This document shows, piece after piece, positions 42,983 to 51,073 of a stretch of 55,130 bases of DNA. The position numbers were made by a program, and so were the translations under genes. The stretch covers positions 1 to 55,130 of the forward strand of contig JAEMQS010000026.1 in assembly GCA_016463765.1 (NCBI GenBank), in the 5' to 3' direction. The notes under the pieces are model-generated. The model ran no database searches. It saw only the letters and a program-made list of their open reading frames with translations, and was not told the DNA's origin. Position 1 is the stretch's first letter. Each line of letters starts with the position of its first letter. This stretch comes from Solirubrobacteraceae bacterium (lineage in GTDB: Bacteria; Actinomycetota; Thermoleophilia; Solirubrobacterales; Solirubrobacteraceae).

Positions 42983-43411
42983 TCAGGCGGGGACGTACTC
43001 CTTGACCTGGGTCAGCCGGAAGTGGTTGCCGGACGGATCGCGGAACGACGAGTCGATGCCGTAGGGCGTGTCGAACGGCTCGTCGACGAACTCGACACCG
43101 CGCCCCTTCAGCTCCTCGAAGGACGCCTGGCAGTCGTCGGTGTTGAGGAAGACCGTGCCGGCGCAGCCCTTGCCCATGAGCTCGTTGATCTGACTCACGG
43201 TCTCCGGCTCGAACATCGGCGGGCCGGGGATCGCCATGAGGACGATCGAGACGTCCTCCTGGCCGGGCGGGCTGACGGTGAGCCAGCGGAAGCCCTGCAT
43301 CTCGGGAGGACTGACGTCGGCGCGGACCTCGAAGCCGAGCTTCTCGGTGTAGAAGGCAAGCGCCTCGTCCTGGTCGTGGACCCACAGCTGAGCATTGGCG
43401 ATCTTCATCAT
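42983..43411 (-). CDS. VOC family protein linked to AraC regulator
   Basis: 142 residues from ATG 43411 (ATG 43408 also possible): KIANAQLWVHDQDEALAFY, VFLNTDDCQASFEEL, DPSGNHFRLTQ. A glyoxalase/bleomycin-resistance fold protein. It follows the AraC-type gene by 10 bp, a common AraC-VOC pairing. Substrate unknown. Confidence 0.88.
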   Translation of the reverse strand: MMKIANAQLWVHDQDEALAFYTEKLGFEVRADVSPPEMQGFRWLTVSPPGQEDVSIVLMAIPGPPMFEPETVSQINELMGKGCAGTVFLNTDDCQASFEELKGRGVEFVDEPFDTPYGIDSSFRDPSGNHFRLTQVKEYVPA

Positions 43412-43421
43412 GGGTCGCACG

Positions 43422-43856
43422 CTACGCCCGCGCCGCGCTGCTGTCTTCTCGAAATGTGCGGTGTTGCGGACGGCTGTAGAAGCGCACCATGCACGCCGGG
43501 ATCCGGGCGAGGTGCGCCGCGGGCGGAAACGCCGCGCGGTAGGCGGTGGGTGACTGTCCGTACGTCCGGGTGAAGCTCGTCGTGAACGACCCGACGCTCT
43601 GCAGCCCCACGGCCATGCAGATGTCGGCCACGGTGCGATCGGTGGTGCGCAGCAGCGCCGCGGCGCGCTCCAGGCGGCGCGTCAGCAGGTACGCGTGTGG
43701 GCTGACGCCGAACGCCTTGCGGAACTCCCGGCTGAAGTGCGCGCGCGACAGGCCGGCGGCTGCGGCCAGGTCGTCGACGGTCAGCGGGTCGACGTACCGG
43801 CGGTCGGCCAGGTCGCGGGCGCGCAGCAGGTGGCGTGCGGGCGGGACGAAGGCCAT
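43422..43856 (-). CDS. AraC family HTH transcriptional regulator
   Basis: 144-residue protein consisting almost only of the AraC DNA-binding domain: first HTH VDDLAAAAGLSRAHFSREFR, second VADICMAVGLQSVGSFTTSF with the following YGQSPTAYR. No ligand-binding domain. ATG 43856. Co-transcribed with the VOC gene, divergent from a GNAT gene. Confidence 0.9.
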   Translation of the reverse strand: MAFVPPARHLLRARDLADRRYVDPLTVDDLAAAAGLSRAHFSREFRKAFGVSPHAYLLTRRLERAAALLRTTDRTVADICMAVGLQSVGSFTTSFTRTYGQSPTAYRAAFPPAAHLARIPACMVRFYSRPQHRTFREDSSAARA

Positions 43857-43877
43857 GCACGCAGTATCGCGCGCCAC

Positions 43878-43900
43878 CGGCCATCCATCCAAGATGGCCG
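43878..43900. promoter_or_regulatory. Inverted repeat CGGCCAT-N9-ATGGCCG
   Basis: Perfect 7-bp arms with a 9-base spacer, 22 bp upstream of the AraC-type gene and within the divergent GNAT promoter region. Candidate operator for the AraC regulator or a leader hairpin. Confidence 0.4.
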
Positions 43901-43973
43901 ATTTCGGCGAAGTCTGCCGGCCTGTGCGGGCGTACGGTCAGCTGCGAGTCCACCACCACGAGGAGCCGTCCAC

Positions 43974-44579
43974 ATGCTCTCCACCCCCACTCGCCATCTG
44001 ACCGTTCGGGCCGTGCCCAGTGAGCGTCCTGCTCTCGCACGCACACTCGCCCGGTCGTTCTACGACGACCCGGTCTTCCGTCACTTCTTCCCGGACGACG
44101 CCACCCGCCTGCAGCGTTCCGAGCTCATGTTCTCGGGACTGTTCCTTCGTGCTGCCGAGGCCCACGACGAGATCCACACGACACATGAACACGCCGGCGC
44201 TGCGATCTGGCTGCCGCCCGGGCACGCCCACCTGAGCATCTGGCAGCAACTGCGCTACATGCCCACGATGATGCGGATCGGCGGGCTCGACCTCCCGCGG
44301 CTGCTGCGCTGCGTCGCGGTCGTGGACGCCAAGCACCCGACCGAGCCGCACTACTTCCTGAACTTCCTGGGCACAGAACCGTCGCGCCAGGGCGAGGGCA
44401 TCGGCTCGGCGCTGCTGCGCGCCGTCCTCGGTCGCTGCGACGCCACCGGGACCCCGGCCTACCTCGTGGCCACCTCCGAGCGCAACCGCCCGCTCTACGA
44501 GCGTCACGGCTTCCGGGTCACGGACGAGATCCAGCTTCCGGATGGACCGGTGATGTGGGCGATGTGGCGGGAGCCGTGA
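43974..44579 (+). CDS. GNAT family N-acetyltransferase
   Basis: 201 residues. N-terminal LTVRAVPSERPALARTLARS, acetyl-CoA loop GTEPSRQGEGIGSALLRAVL (Q/RxxGxG/A), and ATSERNRPLYERHGF, a pattern seen in drug- or small-molecule-acetylating GNATs. Good Shine-Dalgarno AGGAG 8 bases before ATG 43974. Substrate unknown. Confidence 0.9.
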   Translation: MLSTPTRHLTVRAVPSERPALARTLARSFYDDPVFRHFFPDDATRLQRSELMFSGLFLRAAEAHDEIHTTHEHAGAAIWLPPGHAHLSIWQQLRYMPTMMRIGGLDLPRLLRCVAVVDAKHPTEPHYFLNFLGTEPSRQGEGIGSALLRAVLGRCDATGTPAYLVATSERNRPLYERHGFRVTDEIQLPDGPVMWAMWREP

Positions 44580-44587
44580 CCGGGTGC

Positions 44588-44611
44588 TATAACTGAACCA
44601 GATGGTTCAGT
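44588..44611 (+). promoter_or_regulatory. ArsR promoter and operator overlapping the start codon
   Basis: TATAAC (44588-44593) is a near-consensus -10. Perfect inverted repeat ACTGAACC (44592-44599), AGAT, GGTTCAGT (44604-44611) begins at the -10 and runs across the ATG at 44602. With 8 bases from -10 to ATG the transcript is probably leaderless, and a bound repressor would sit on the promoter and transcription start. Confidence 0.7.
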
Positions 44612-44943
44612 ATTCACCCGAGCAGCTCGACCGGACCTTCGCCGCACTCGCCGACCCCACGCGCCGGGACATCCTCGTGCGCCTGGGTCGCGGCACCGCG
44701 ACGATCTCCGAGCTGGCCGAACCGCATGGCATCTCGCTCACCGGCATGAAGAAGCACGTGCAGGTGCTCGAGGACGCGCAGCTCGTCACGACCGAGAAGG
44801 TCGGACGGGCGCGCGTCTGCCGGCCGGGGCCGGCCAAGCTGGAGGACGTCGCGGCGTGGATGGCGACGTACCGCCACATGGTCGAGGAGCGCATGGACCG
44901 CCTCGGCGAGCTGCTCGAACGCACCAAGGAGCAGGCGCCATGA
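44602..44943 (+). CDS. ArsR family HTH regulator
   Basis: 113-residue winged-helix repressor: FAALADPTRRDILVRLGRG, ISELAEPHGISLTGMKKHVQ, wing TTEKVGRARVCRPGP. No metal-binding Cys pattern, so it belongs to the ArsR branch paired with SRPBCC (AHSA1) proteins. ATG 44602 lies inside its own operator-like palindrome. Its TGA overlaps the next gene's ATG. Confidence 0.92.
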   Translation: MVQYSPEQLDRTFAALADPTRRDILVRLGRGTATISELAEPHGISLTGMKKHVQVLEDAQLVTTEKVGRARVCRPGPAKLEDVAAWMATYRHMVEERMDRLGELLERTKEQAP

Positions 44944-45422
44944 GCACCGACCAGAAGACGGCCGCCGTCACCACCCCGACGGACCGCACCATCCGGATCG
45001 AGCGCGAGTTCGATGCACCCCGCGACCGCGTGTTCGCGGTCTACACCGACCCGGCGCTCATCCCTGGGTGGTGGGGGCTGCGCGACTCCTCCACCGTCGT
45101 CGAGGAGATGGACGTGCGCGTCGGTGGGCGCTGGCGCTTTGCCAACACCGACTGCGACGGCAACGTCACCGGGTTCTCCGGCGCCTACCGCGAGATCGTC
45201 CCGAACGAGCGCATCTCGCAGACCTTTGAGTGGGACGGGATGCCGGGCTACGTCTCGGTCGAGACCGCGACGTTCATCGACCTGGGCGACCGGACGCGCG
45301 TGGTCACCGAGACGCTGTTCTTCACGACCGAAGAGCGCGACGGCATGCTCGGCTCGGGCATGGAGATCGGCCTGAACCAGACCTACCAGCGGCTTGACGA
45401 GCTGCTGGCGCGCACCGCCTGA
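44940..45422 (+). CDS. SRPBCC/AHSA1-domain protein
   Basis: 160 residues, single START-like (Aha1-type) domain: IEREFDAPRDRVFAVYTDP, GWWGLRDSS, GGRWRF, TFEWDGMPGYVS. Usually co-encoded with ArsR regulators; likely binds a hydrophobic ligand. ATG 44940 overlaps the ArsR stop by 4 bp. Confidence 0.92.
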   Translation: MSTDQKTAAVTTPTDRTIRIEREFDAPRDRVFAVYTDPALIPGWWGLRDSSTVVEEMDVRVGGRWRFANTDCDGNVTGFSGAYREIVPNERISQTFEWDGMPGYVSVETATFIDLGDRTRVVTETLFFTTEERDGMLGSGMEIGLNQTYQRLDELLARTA

Positions 45423-45428
45423 CACGCC

Positions 45429-46313
45429 TCAGGCGCCGCGCCGCAGCAGCTCCGCGAGCCGGTCCTCCGGCAGGTCGGCGGGCTCGGTCGTCGCGACGAA
45501 ATCGGTGATGACCTCGACGAAGCGGTCGGGGTCGTCGTTGAACGGGAAGTGCTTGGCCCCGGGAAACACCTCGAACCGGGCGTGCGGCACGAGCTCGATC
45601 GCCCGCTCGGCATGGCTGAGCGGGATGATCGGGTCGTTCTGGCCCCAGATCAGCAGCGTCGGCAGCTCCTCGGCGAGGTAGAGCCGGCCGCGCGCGTCGA
45701 CCCGCTGGCCGCGGGAGTCGAGAACCGAGCGGGCCGTCTGCACGAACGCGCGGCGGGCGGCCCCGTCGCCGAGCGATTCGAGGCCCTCGACGAGCCCCTT
45801 CGTGTTCGGGCTCGCCCGCAACCCGAAGCGGCCGAGCACGCTGCCCGCGGCGCTCAGCGCCGTCTGGGTCACCGGGCCGAAGAGGAGCGGCAGGGCGATC
45901 TCAGCGCCGGGCAACGTCGCGGCGCGCAGGGCGAGGCTGACCTCTTCCCCCAGACCGCCACTGTCGACCAACACCATGCGCTGGACCCGCTCGGGGAACT
46001 GGTACGTGAAGGTCATCGCGATGCCGCCCCCGAGGGAGTGGCCGACGATCGTCGCGCGCCCGACGCCGAGCAGCACGAGCAGGTCGCGGAGCGTCCCCGC
46101 GTAGGAGCCGAGCGAGTAGTCGCCCTTGGGCTTGCCCGACTTGCCGTGGCCCGGCAGATCGGGGGCGATGACGGTGTGATGCTCCGCCAGCCGGTCGAAC
46201 ACGGAGTCCCAGGTGCGCTGGCTCGACGTGATGCCGTGGATGAGCAGCAGGGCCGGCCCGTCACCAGCGCGCCGGTAGTGCACCCGCTGACCGTGAATGG
46301 AGACCTCGGGCAT
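45429..46313 (-). CDS. Alpha/beta hydrolase
   Basis: 294-residue alpha/beta-hydrolase: oxyanion region LLIHGITSS, nucleophile elbow GHSLGGG, acid LLIWGQNDPIIP and base AKHFPFNDD. Resembles meta-cleavage-product and epoxide-type hydrolases (MhpC/BphD class), but it is far from the extradiol dioxygenase operon. ATG 46313. Confidence 0.92.
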   Translation of the reverse strand: MPEVSIHGQRVHYRRAGDGPALLLIHGITSSQRTWDSVFDRLAEHHTVIAPDLPGHGKSGKPKGDYSLGSYAGTLRDLLVLLGVGRATIVGHSLGGGIAMTFTYQFPERVQRMVLVDSGGLGEEVSLALRAATLPGAEIALPLLFGPVTQTALSAAGSVLGRFGLRASPNTKGLVEGLESLGDGAARRAFVQTARSVLDSRGQRVDARGRLYLAEELPTLLIWGQNDPIIPLSHAERAIELVPHARFEVFPGAKHFPFNDDPDRFVEVITDFVATTEPADLPEDRLAELLRRGA

Positions 46314-46379
46314 GGGGCGAACCGTACTCGGGACCGGCGGTCGCTTGTGTGGCGGCGCTCCGCGGGTGAGGATGCGGCG

Positions 46380-47153
46380 ATGAGCACCTCGGGCAAGAAG
46401 CCGAAGGGCTGGGACGACGGCACCGCGTGGATCGCCGAGGACGTCGGCTCCCCCGACGGTGACCCGTTCGACGAGGACGGGATGTTCGCGCTCGCGCGCT
46501 TCGACGCGCACGTGGAGTCGGAGTCGTTGTCCTCCGGGTTCCGCGACGGCCCGTCGGGGGTCTCCGCCGAGGCGGCCGTTGCGTGGGCACGCCGTCACGC
46601 AGCGCGGGTGATCATCCGCTGGTTCGGACCCGACGGCACCATGGAGGCCTCCGCGGGCGAGCGCCCTGTCGGCTCGCTGCCGCGATGGGACGACGATCTC
46701 CAGCTCGTGCCACGGCGGATCCCGGGGTGGGAACACCTCGACCGCACCGACGCCGATCCGCCGATCTCCTGGGAGGTCATGGTGCGCGGCGACGCCTTCT
46801 TTCCTCCGCCGGGATTCGCCGACGCCTTCGAGGCCGCCCTGCGGGCCGAGGAAGACATCGAGCTCGTGGCTTTCGCCTTCAAGGACACGTCACCCGTGTT
46901 GCCAGAGGACGGCAGCGAAACCGCCTACGTGGCGCTTGGTGAGGGTCTGCGGGTGCACGTGCGCCTGCATGCCAGCACCCATGTGCAGGCCTGCGAGCGG
47001 GGCCAAGCGCTCGTGCGCGGGGCAGCCGTCATCGCGCTCGCCCGTGAGCGGCCCGAGCCGCATGACGTGCACGCGGCTGCCGACGCCTTCCCGACAGGCT
47101 CGGAGGCAGCAGACGACAACGCCCGCATCGACCGCACCGGCCGGATCTTCTGA
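46380..47153 (+). CDS. Unknown 257-residue protein
   Basis: Soluble acidic protein with a Lys-rich first ten residues (MSTSGKKPKGW). Blocks such as AVAWARRHAARVIIRWFG, PRWDDDLQLVPRRIPGWEHL and a C-terminal helical region show good codon-position GC bias and no membrane segment. No family recognised. Its TGA shares one base with the ATG of the ACT-domain gene. Confidence 0.7.
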   Translation: MSTSGKKPKGWDDGTAWIAEDVGSPDGDPFDEDGMFALARFDAHVESESLSSGFRDGPSGVSAEAAVAWARRHAARVIIRWFGPDGTMEASAGERPVGSLPRWDDDLQLVPRRIPGWEHLDRTDADPPISWEVMVRGDAFFPPPGFADAFEAALRAEEDIELVAFAFKDTSPVLPEDGSETAYVALGEGLRVHVRLHASTHVQACERGQALVRGAAVIALARERPEPHDVHAAADAFPTGSEAADDNARIDRTGRIF

Positions 47154-47554
47154 TGCCAGGCGAACGCGACCTCGCGACGCTGGTCGCGTCGATGGACCCG
47201 GGCTCACGCCCCGATCCCTATGTGCTCGTGACGGTGGACGACGTCGCCGCGCTCGGCGATCTCGTCCCAGACGCGACCATCCGCGAGGACGAGGGCCTGA
47301 CCGTCGTCGTCCCCCAGGCCGACGCCGACCGGCTCGGCCTGTCCTACGACTTCGTCGCCGCCTGGATCACGCTGCGGGTGCACTCCGCCCTCGAGGCGGT
47401 CGGCCTCACGGCGGCCTTCAGCGCCGTGCTCGCCGAGGCGGGCCTGAGCTGCAACGTGCTCGCCGGCTACCACCACGACCACCTGCTCGTGCCCTGGGAG
47501 GACCGCGACGCAGCGATCGCCGCGCTGCGTGCCCTGAGCGCCGAGGGGGCATGA
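47153..47554 (+). CDS. ACT-domain protein
   Basis: 133 residues with a C-terminal ACT-like regulatory fold: WITLRVHSALEAVGLTAAFS, AEAGLSCNVLAGYHHDHLLV, then EDRDAAIAALRAL. The Asn-Val-Leu-Ala-Gly-Tyr-His-His run is typical of the stand-alone ACT_7-type family thought to bind amino acids. ATG 47153 is coupled to the previous gene (TGATG). Confidence 0.88.
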   Translation: MPGERDLATLVASMDPGSRPDPYVLVTVDDVAALGDLVPDATIREDEGLTVVVPQADADRLGLSYDFVAAWITLRVHSALEAVGLTAAFSAVLAEAGLSCNVLAGYHHDHLLVPWEDRDAAIAALRALSAEGA

Positions 47555-47562
47555 TCTGCGCC

Positions 47563-47952
47563 ATGGCCACCTGGGACGACGTCCGTGAGATCGCGCTCGC
47601 GCTGCCGGAGACGACCGAGGAGGGCCTGTACGGCCAGCCGTCGTGGCGGGTCCGCAAGAAGCTCGTGGTCTGGGACCGCCCGCTGCGCAAGCGCGACCTC
47701 GAGGAGCTCGGCGACGCCGCCCCCGACGGCCCGATCCTCGGCGCCAAGGTCGAGCACGAGGTCGCCAAGCAGGCGCTGCTGGCCTCCGAACCGGACGTCT
47801 ACTTCACGACCTCACACTTCGACGGGCACGCGATCGTGCTGGTCCGGCTGGAGCGCATCTCCGTCGCGGACCTCCAGGAGCTCATCGAGGAGGCGTGGCT
47901 CATGGCCGCCCCGAAGCGCCTCGCCAAGGCCTACCTGGAGCAGCACGCATGA
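47563..47952 (+). CDS. MmcQ/YjbR family protein
   Basis: 129 residues: DVREIALALPETTEEGLYGQ, WRVRKKLVVWDRPL, VYFTTSHFDGHAIVLVRL, ELIEEAWLMAAPKRL. This is the MmcQ/YjbR fold (CyaY-like, DNA-binding suggested). ATG 47563 has a better-spaced AGGGGG; ATG 47551 would overlap the ACT gene by 4 bp. Confidence 0.9.
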   Translation: MATWDDVREIALALPETTEEGLYGQPSWRVRKKLVVWDRPLRKRDLEELGDAAPDGPILGAKVEHEVAKQALLASEPDVYFTTSHFDGHAIVLVRLERISVADLQELIEEAWLMAAPKRLAKAYLEQHA

Positions 47953-48464
47953 TCCGCGACGCCACCCTCGATGACGCTGCCGCGTGTGCCGCGATCTACG
48001 AGCCCTACGTCCACGACACGGCGATCACGTTCGAGACGGAACCGCCCAGCGCCACCGAGATGGGCGAGCGGATCGCCTCCTCGCTCACCGACCACGCGTG
48101 GCTCGTGCTCGAAGATGACGGTCAGGTGATCGGCTACGCGTACGCCGGCCAGTTCCACAAGCGCGCGGCGTACCGGTGGGCGTGCGAGGTGAGCGTCTAC
48201 CTCGAACAGGGCGCGACCGGCCGCGGCCGGGGACGCGCGCTGTACACGGCGCTGTTCGACCGCCTCGAGGCCCGGGGGTTCCGGACGCTCGTCTCACTCA
48301 TGACCGTGCCGAACGACCCAAGCCTGCGGCTGCACCTCGCGATGGGCTTCGAGGTCGTCGGCACGATGACCGAGATCGGCTACAAGCTCGGCGGATGGCA
48401 CGACGTCATGTGGCTCCAGCGCCGGCTGCCCGACGTGGGCGACCCGCCGGCCGAGCCGCACTGA
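47949..48464 (+). CDS. GNAT acetyltransferase, phosphinothricin-acetyltransferase-like
   Basis: 171 residues, close to the Bar/PAT and MnaT branch: IRDATLDDAAACAAIYEPYV, TFETEPPSATEMGERI, YRWACEVSVYLEQGATGRGR (acetyl-CoA loop RGRGRAL) and GGWHDVMWLQR. Expected to acetylate phosphinothricin, methionine sulfone/sulfoximine or related amino acids. ATG 47949 overlaps the MmcQ stop by 4 bp. Confidence 0.92.
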   Translation: MIRDATLDDAAACAAIYEPYVHDTAITFETEPPSATEMGERIASSLTDHAWLVLEDDGQVIGYAYAGQFHKRAAYRWACEVSVYLEQGATGRGRGRALYTALFDRLEARGFRTLVSLMTVPNDPSLRLHLAMGFEVVGTMTEIGYKLGGWHDVMWLQRRLPDVGDPPAEPH

Positions 48465-48491
48465 CCTGTCGATGCTCGAAAGGATGCCGCC

Positions 48492-48902
48492 GTGCTCTCC
48501 GTCACCTCATATCCGCAGGCCTACATCGACGACCGCCGTGCCGCAATAGCCGCCCAGCTCGAGACCTACGACGCGCTCGTCGCGACGGCCGACGCCGCCG
48601 CGGTTGCCGCGTTCGCGCCCGGGTTCTTCGCCCACCTGGTGCTCGCACTCGACATGGACTTCTGCCACCGGGCGCGTGGGCAGGAAGGCAAGGACGGCAA
48701 CCCGATGAACGAGGTGCGCCTGCTCACGCGCGCGATCACCGAGCACGGCGGCGTGCTGCCCGCCGACAAGCAGATCAAGCTGAAGCCCGAGACCTCGGTG
48801 CTAGGCCTGACGAGCGGCGACGAGGTCGTGCTCGACCGCGAGAGCTTCGGCCGGCTGGCGGACGCCTACTTCGACGCCATCGCCGCGTCCTTCGGGCCGT
48901 AG
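48492..48902 (+). CDS. Unknown 136-residue protein
   Basis: Soluble, mainly helical protein starting at GTG 48492 (AAAGGA upstream). Segments FFAHLVLALDMDFCHRARG and LDRESFGRLADAYFDAIAASF are well conserved-looking, but I recognise no family. Its last 102 bp overlap, antisense, the hydrophilic tail of the EamA gene. Confidence 0.65.
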   Translation: MLSVTSYPQAYIDDRRAAIAAQLETYDALVATADAAAVAAFAPGFFAHLVLALDMDFCHRARGQEGKDGNPMNEVRLLTRAITEHGGVLPADKQIKLKPETSVLGLTSGDEVVLDRESFGRLADAYFDAIAASFGP

Positions 48903-49766
48903 GTGCAGCACGAGTACGGCGCCGATCACCAGCGCGCCGCCCGCGATCTGCCACGCGCCGAGTGACTCGCCGAACACCGCGACGGCCAGCCCGACCGTGA
49001 CGACCGGCTCGGCGGTCGAGAGGATCGACGCGGTCGTCGGGCCCACCCGGCGCAGGCCTCCGAAGAAGAGCACGATCGCGGCGACGGTGGAGACGACGGC
49101 GAGGCAGGCCAGCCACGCCCAGCCCGCGGCGGTGACGTCGCCGGGCTGGAGGTCGCCGACGATCGCCGTGCCGGGCGTCAGCGTGAGCGCGGCGCCCGTG
49201 CAGACCAGCGCCGACAGGAGCAGCGGGCGCATGCCGGCGACGACGGATTCGCTGACGAGGATGTAGGTCGTGTACGTCAGCGCGGCCCCGAACGCGAGCG
49301 CGACGCCGGCGGGGTCCAGCGCCCCGGTCCCGGCGGTGGCGATGACGAGCACGAGCCCCGCCGACGCGAAGATCAGGGCCAGGACGCGCCGCCGGTCCAG
49401 CCGCTCGCGCCCGAGCGCCACGGCAGCGACGGCGACCATGGCCGGGAACGTGTAGAGCACGAGCGTCAGCAGCGACGCGTCGATGCGCTTGAGCGCCAGG
49501 AAGTAGCAGCCGGCCTGCACGGCGTAGCCGAGGGCGCCGAGAGCGAGCGCGAGGCTGAGCTGGCGGCGGGTCAGGGACCGGAGCGCGTCGCCTGTTCCTC
49601 CGGCCACGAGCAGGATGCCCCAGAACAGTGCGGCGGCCAGGACGAAGCGCGCGACCAGCAGCGTGCCGACCGTCGTGCCCTCGTCGAAGGCGAGCTTGCC
49701 GAAGATCGCCATCGCACCGAACGCCGCCGCCGAGGCGATGACCATGAGGGAGCCGGAGGACCGCAC
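48801..49766 (-). CDS. EamA/DMT-family transporter
   Basis: 321-residue membrane protein with ten hydrophobic segments in two EamA repeats (AAAFGAMAIFGKLAFDEG at the start; AGVALAFGAALTYTTYILV in repeat 2; STAEPVVTVGLAVAVFGE). Exporter of amino acids or metabolites. GTG 49766 is used; ATG 49745 and TTG 49799 are possible. The last 30 residues are hydrophilic and encoded antisense to the convergent gene. Divergent from a LysR gene that probably controls it. Confidence 0.9.
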   Translation of the reverse strand: MRSSGSLMVIASAAAFGAMAIFGKLAFDEGTTVGTLLVARFVLAAALFWGILLVAGGTGDALRSLTRRQLSLALALGALGYAVQAGCYFLALKRIDASLLTLVLYTFPAMVAVAAVALGRERLDRRRVLALIFASAGLVLVIATAGTGALDPAGVALAFGAALTYTTYILVSESVVAGMRPLLLSALVCTGAALTLTPGTAIVGDLQPGDVTAAGWAWLACLAVVSTVAAIVLFFGGLRRVGPTTASILSTAEPVVTVGLAVAVFGESLGAWQIAGGALVIGAVLVLHLRPEGRGDGVEVGVRQPAEALAVEHDLVAARQA

Positions 49767-49793
49767 GGTCTGCAGGCTGCCGCATGCGTTCCT

Positions 49794-49838
49794 TAGCAAC
49801 GATTCGGATTCATTGCCCTAAAGCAGTAGCGTTGCTAC
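49794..49838. promoter_or_regulatory. Long-spaced inverted repeat in LysR/EamA divergent promoter
   Basis: TAGCAACG (49794-49801) and CGTTGCTA (49830-49837) are perfect 8-bp arms 28 bases apart. The downstream arm also forms a compact repeat GTAGC-GTT-GCTAC (49826-49838) ending 3 bp before the LysR GTG. LysR regulators often bind a recognition and an activation site in a divergent promoter, which fits. Confidence 0.55.
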
Positions 49839-49841
49839 ATC

Positions 49842-50762
49842 GTGCTCGACCTTCGCCGCCTGCGCCTGCTACGCGAGCTCCACGAGCGCGGCACGATCGC
49901 CGCGGTCGCCGACGCCCTGCAGTTCACCCCGTCCGCGGTGTCGCAGCAGCTCGCGGTCCTCGAGCGTGAAACGGGTGTGGCGCTCATCGCACGTGCGGGA
50001 CGCGGCGTCCGGCTGACCGACGCGGCACTCGTTCTCGTCGAGCACGCCGACGCGCTGCTCACTCGCGCGGCCGAGGCGGAGGCCGACCTGGCGGCGGCCT
50101 CCGGCGAGGTCGCGGGCCGCGCGCGGATCGCGACGTTCCAGTCCGCTGCGCTGCACATCGCGCTGCCCGCGATCGAGACGCTGGCCGGCACGGCGCCACG
50201 CCTGCGCTGCGAGGTCGTCGAGGCCGAGCCGGAGTCCGCGCTCCCCGCCCTGGCCCTCGGCGACCACGACCTCGTCCTCGCCGACGAGTGGGAGCACCAG
50301 CCGCGCGGCCTGCCCCGCGGCGTCGAGCGTCACGACCTGCTCCGCGACCCGGTGCGGATCGTGCTGCCCGCCCGTCACCGACTCGCGCGCGAGCACCGTG
50401 AGACCGTCCCGCTCACCTCGCTTGCCGACGCGCACTGGACCGCCGGCCACGAGGAGCTCGGCTGGGACGAGATGACGCGCTGGACGTGCCGCGCCCACGG
50501 CGGCTTCGACCCGGACATCCGCCACCGCACGAACGACGCGATCGTGACCCTCGGGCTGGTGGCGCGCGGGCTGACCGTCGCGCTGCTCCCGGGACTGCCG
50601 CTGTTGGGTGCGCCGCGCGGGGTCGCGGTGCGCGCGATCGCAGACGCAGATGTGCGGCGGACGGTCTTCGCGGCCACCCGGGCCGCCGACGCGGCGCGGC
50701 CTTCAACAGGTGCGCTGCTCGGCGCGGCGCGCGAGGCGGCAGCACGCATCGAAGAACTCTGA
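49842..50762 (+). CDS. LysR family transcriptional regulator
   Basis: 306 residues: HTH LRRLRLLRELHERGTIAAVA, then ALQFTPSAVSQQLAVLERET; C-terminal periplasmic-binding-like effector domain. GTG 49842. Divergent from an EamA exporter, a common arrangement for amino-acid or metabolite export control. No nearby catabolic gene suggests another target. Confidence 0.92.
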   Translation: MLDLRRLRLLRELHERGTIAAVADALQFTPSAVSQQLAVLERETGVALIARAGRGVRLTDAALVLVEHADALLTRAAEAEADLAAASGEVAGRARIATFQSAALHIALPAIETLAGTAPRLRCEVVEAEPESALPALALGDHDLVLADEWEHQPRGLPRGVERHDLLRDPVRIVLPARHRLAREHRETVPLTSLADAHWTAGHEELGWDEMTRWTCRAHGGFDPDIRHRTNDAIVTLGLVARGLTVALLPGLPLLGAPRGVAVRAIADADVRRTVFAATRAADAARPSTGALLGAAREAAARIEEL

Positions 50763-50779
50763 GCGGTTACGGTTCCCGT

Positions 50780-51073
50780 ATGGGACTTCTGGATCGGTTC
50801 AAGAGCGACGACGAGGCGTCGATCGTTCGCCTCCTCGTCGACGCCGGAGCCACGTCCGACGAGGCGCAACAGCTTGTTGAGCTCCTCGGCCAACGGATGT
50901 CCCCGCGCGAGATGCGCGTCTGGCTGACACACCCGGACAAGTGCCACCTGGTCCCCGACCCCGACACCGTCGAGACCTTTGGGGTCGAACTCGTGTGGAC
51001 GCCGATCAACGCGGTGCCCGCCGGCAAGACCGGCCTGGTCATCGCCGAGGCGCAGCGGTTCGTCACCGACTGA
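50780..51073 (+). CDS. Unknown 97-residue protein
   Basis: MGLLDRFKSDDEASIVRLLV start, then a helical first half (LVDAGATSDEAQQLVELLGQ) and a short beta-rich C-terminus (VELVWTPINAVPAGKTGLVI). No family recognised. ATG 50780, 17 bp after the LysR stop. Overlaps the convergent phosphoesterase gene by 11 bp. Confidence 0.6.
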   Translation: MGLLDRFKSDDEASIVRLLVDAGATSDEAQQLVELLGQRMSPREMRVWLTHPDKCHLVPDPDTVETFGVELVWTPINAVPAGKTGLVIAEAQRFVTD

